A DNA stretch of 64,000 nt from the NCBI RefSeq assembly GCF_963678635.1, contig NC_087062.1, forward strand, positions 6,500,193 to 6,564,192. The letters are read 5' to 3'. Below the pieces are notes generated by a model, which had not been told where the DNA came from, made no database searches, and was given only the letters and a program-made list of their open reading frames with translations. Positions 60,311-64,000 of the stretch are shown here, piece after piece (position 1 is the first letter of the stretch; each line of letters begins with the position of its first letter). A program made the position numbers and the translations under genes. This DNA comes from Symsagittifera roscoffensis (Eukaryota; Xenacoelomorpha; Acoela; Convolutidae).

Positions 60311-63300
60311 TCGATTAATTTTTGTGAAAAGAAAAATTGAAAGCCTATACATATTGGACAATATCAATGCGTAAAATTTTGAGTCGTACAAACAAATTAT
60401 CTCATTATTTCATCTTTACAACGTATCTCAGGTTTTGATTTTTATATGCATGGTTTAATTACGCAAAACTACGCAAAACCGGTTTCAAAACCACATACAT
60501 TATGAAATTCTATTCAGTTCTTGACATCATGTTTTTCTATAAAAAATATTTCAACTATTATAGAAAACTAATAATTGCCGCCAAATGTTACGCAGTTAAT
60601 ATGACGTAACAGAAAATTGTTTTTAGAAAACTTTGAACTTTCAAGAAATAATTGCTAGTTTGCTCTCTACAGTGCTTGAATCATATATTATACATTATCT
60701 TTTTTATACAACAAAAAACCATTGTCAAGATTGTTGAGGACAGTTTTTTGGCAACTGGATCATTTAGAAGTTTGATTTACTATTAGCAGACTTTGCTCTT
60801 ATCATGATTATTTTGCATTGCTAAAATTTTTATAGTTTTAATGACTCCTGAAAAATTAATGAAACCCTTATTCTAGCTGTCTTTTTAACTCTGATATAAT
60901 TTTTGTTCCCCAAACTACAATTTTTGACAAAAATGAGTCTAAAGGTCCGCTAAAATTCTGAGATCAAAGTTTTTTTTTCTTAAATGCTGTTTTTTCATTG
61001 CGGCGTATTACAGGCAAGCTATAACGCACTCAAAAATTTTCGAAAGGAAGTGAAAAACATAATGTTCTACAACACAAAAAATTTGTCGTTAGATCATGAT
61101 TTTGCTCTCTTTGGGTGCATTCTTGCAAAAAAATTCAGAAACACAAATTGAAACAAAAAGTAGGAAAAAGCGTGAAGAAAAGGGTTAAGGGGACTCTCAG
61201 GCTGAGTGAAAAACCAAATTCAATCGATCACACCAAATGGATAAAATGTAAGGCAAAAAATTGTTGCGAAGTCCTTGATACAATTTCCCGCTATCATACT
61301 GCATAACTTGCAGTATCTGTGACTGCAATCTAAAGTAAAACCAATGCGGTCTGGCAGGTAAATTTTCATCCTTTTTCTGAAATCATTTTGAGCAAAGCTA
61401 ACATACAGGGGAAGCCAACAGAAATTCAATTTGGTAGTTTTTCATCAAAAGTTTCGGAAATTTTATCACAAGGAGAAGTCAAGCTTTACTATCTCGACAG
61501 TAATGCACTAATAATCGCAAAAAGGTTCTAAGAAGTCTAATTGCTCCGATGGGGAGGAACTTTGTAATCATGTAAAGTTTTAGTTATTTTTTCAATTTTT
61601 CGTTTTGTTTTCCCCACAAAATCAAGTACCACAATTATAAATTCGAATGATTTGAGTGATATATCATCTTAAAGCCCCTTTAAATCTTGATTCGATAGTC
61701 GCTAACAAAGTTTGCATAAATTTTTTCAGTTTCGAGAAAAACCGGTTTGAAGCATTTGGTTTTTTGGTAAGATTTTTTGAGCCAAAAAAGTGAGAATGTG
61801 AGCTTAAATTAGTCTTTTTATTATTAATTTAAGCCGTGAAAACTTCGTTTTATTCCATTAAAGTTTTTTCGTGGTTCATTTGCGCCATTTTTGAAAAACG
61901 TTTTCGAGTTTTTGAAAATTAAAATAAAATTATCAGTATTTCTCTTTTTTCTTGTCATTTTTCTATGAAAAACTGATTGTTTTTAATTTTTTACTATGAC
62001 TCTCGAATATGCCTAACTTCTATTTATTGCTTAGATGTTTTTATCACACAACGCAGCAAAACGACAGTAATTTAAAGAGTTTTTTTTCTCGTTTTTTAAC
62101 TTATGGTCGTTTTTTTTTTTAGTTTTTGAAGCTGTCTTCATCTCCTTCCTACTACCCTAAAAACCTTTTTTTAACTTTTGAAGCTGTTTTTATCTCCTTC
62201 CTACAACCTTAAAAAGACATTGCAAGGCACTCTTTTTGAAACTATCGTTGGGAACACGAATCTGTTAACAAGTTATTGAATACGCATCAAAGTTATTGGG
62301 CATAAGCCGGCTTTTTGAAATTACAATTTTTGAGACAAAATCAAGCCAAAAAGTGCAGCAATCGTAGTGAAACGAAGATTTTAAAATTTCGGGCCATAAA
62401 CAAGTGTTCCTACAAAAACCTAAACATTTTATGAGAAGATTCGAATTTTCGATTTAATTTCAGACGCGCAAAAAAGATAACACGAAAGCTTTTTTGCATT
62501 GTGACAATTTTTACTTTAATTTAAAACTAAATTTTTACGCTCGGGCAAATAAAACGAAGCGCTATCGAAACTGGACGCCATGATTAAATATAACTTTTTT
62601 TTGTAGATTTCTGGGTATATACAAATTGATATGAGTAACATAACGCTACGAATATATTCTATAAATATAAATTGGTTAAGGGCGATTCTGCGAACATAAG
62701 TGAATATTTTATACAATTTGCCTTGGACTTTTGCGAAGAGGGGTAGCTAAATTTGTCAAAAAAGTTTTAAGTGTTCTTAAACTTGATCAAGATCAACTTT
62801 GATTTCCCCCCAAACCATATGACTAGCCCTTATTTTGTCAAAAATTTCTGCCATGGAAGCAAAACTTTGGCAAAACAACTGGAACACATCTTTTTTTGGC
62901 AAACTTGGGATTTTTTTTCCCCTACATCGCCCGAAAAGGTTTTTTGGCGCAAATGCCTCCATCAAAACCAAAAGCGTGATAGGCGGCTTTAGAAAAAAAA
63001 TGGGTCGTTTGGGCAAAACAGTCATGCGGTCGTACCAAAAATGAGTCCGTCTCGGTCGTGAGGCGTGAAATCTCTGCGAAAAGGCGTCCCCCTTCAAACC
63101 CACCACTGTGGTTTATTAAATGGGATAGTTAATGAAAACTTGGAGAAAAATTTTAAAGTGGTAAGCCAGCGGTAGTTGAAAAAAAAACCGTCTAACCAGA
63201 AGCAGAGGCCAAATGAACCAACAGAACTGAGCATTGATTAAATCAACTTTGTTAGAGTTTTTGACGCGTTTGAAAGTTTTTCACAGGATAGAAACAAATA

Positions 63301-64000
63301 AAATGAATCACATCACTTGATCAATATGTGAAGTAAATTTTGATAGATAAAAACCACTGAACGTTTTTGCGCTATCACACATGACTATTTGCAATTTTAC
63401 TGTTTGCTTTCCAATTTAGTTTTTTAAAAAATTTGCAAGTCAAAATTCATATTTTTGACAATGTTTTAAGACTGAGTTTGCATACAAGAGCAAGCAAAAT
63501 TGAAAAAACGTAGAAAGTTAATTGAACAGTCTTACATCATCTACTCATGTTTTTGATGATTCTATTAAAAGGAGAAACCAATGTTAACTATATCGATGAT
63601 TACGAGGCCAAGCTGTGTAATTTGTGAATTGTAAGAGGCCAAAATTTGTTTTGTTGCTGAGTCCCAAAATTTGTTACTTTTCTTTGATCCTTTTTGCTGT
63701 TCTGAAATCCACAAACAAATATCAAAAACACTATGCTGCTCAAAATATCTCCAAAAATGGGCGGAATCTGCACCAGAATTCGGAAAACCATGTTGAATCC
63801 TTAAGGAAATAATAAAATACAGCCATAGAAAAATTGAACTGTTGCGGATGCAACAACTGGTTTAGTTCAGTAATAAGCAAATTTGCGGAGCCCACTTACA
63901 TTTTTTGGAATCCACGTACAGTTGTGGAATCCAAAAAAACTAGCTATAATCGCTTGTCGCGGAATCTGCGACAAAACAACAAATGTGCCGACAGATTTTA
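60311..64000. other. No recognised gene or repeat
   Basis: AT-rich sequence with short chance frames only. A frame pair near 62777-63106 overlaps on both strands and has no recognisable protein motif. Confidence 0.4.

Noticed and set aside
62777-63106. Overlapping open frames on both strands (73-109 codons)
   Set aside because: There is no family resemblance, no splice or start context, and open frames on both strands at once suggest chance.

Overview
The window looks like nuclear DNA from an animal, most likely an invertebrate. It is AT-rich and has spliced genes with GT-AG introns, a eukaryotic tRNA gene, tRNA-derived SINEs and many short DNA-transposon derivatives. I cannot name the species. 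There is no bacterial-style gene organisation.

Layout. Positions 456-13714 are one tandem satellite of about 220 monomers of 59/60 bp, with higher-order periods of about 0.77 kb and 2.5 kb. From 15029 to 47687 runs the 3' part of one plus-strand gene. I assembled it as 16 exons (3,891 nt, 1,296 codons plus stop) whose phases all agree. It encodes the C-terminal motor part (end of AAA5, AAA6, C-terminal domain) of a very divergent dynein heavy chain, best explained as a DNHD1-type protein. It has an acidic insert before AAA6 and a Ser/Glu-rich tail of about 300 residues after the dynein end. No upstream exon is visible before 15029, so the satellite probably sits inside an intron of this gene. 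A minus-strand first coding exon (27609-27847) lies inside the 14.6-kb intron 1, and a tRNA-His gene is at 19392-19463 on the minus strand.

The introns and the region after 47.7 kb are a dense nest of small mobile elements. They include: a hairpin-ended family of about 520 bp resembling Helentron-associated elements (at least ten copies); hAT-like MITEs with 8-bp target duplications; a MITE family with GGCTCTTTTTCC ends, inserted into itself; a CACATTTCGCCCC family; Tc1/mariner-like fold-backs with TA targets; elements with CCCGCA ends; a tRNA-derived SINE; a second repeat with a tRNA-like core and hairpin ends; and a 2.16-kb Mutator-like element (49286-51444) with TIRs, a target duplication and a broken, partly duplicated transposase. 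Several elements sit inside others, so insertion order can be read, and 20.2-22.2 kb carries a tandem duplication of about 1 kb of an already nested block.

Beyond 55.4 kb I see almost no interpretable content apart from a half mariner-like element and a hairpin-element fragment near 59.9-60.3 kb. The most notable observation is the satellite: every monomer carries GTAAGT preceded by a pyrimidine tract ending in CAG, with a branch-point-like CTGAT upstream. This is one base short of a recursive-splicing site, repeated about 220 times in what appears to be an intron.
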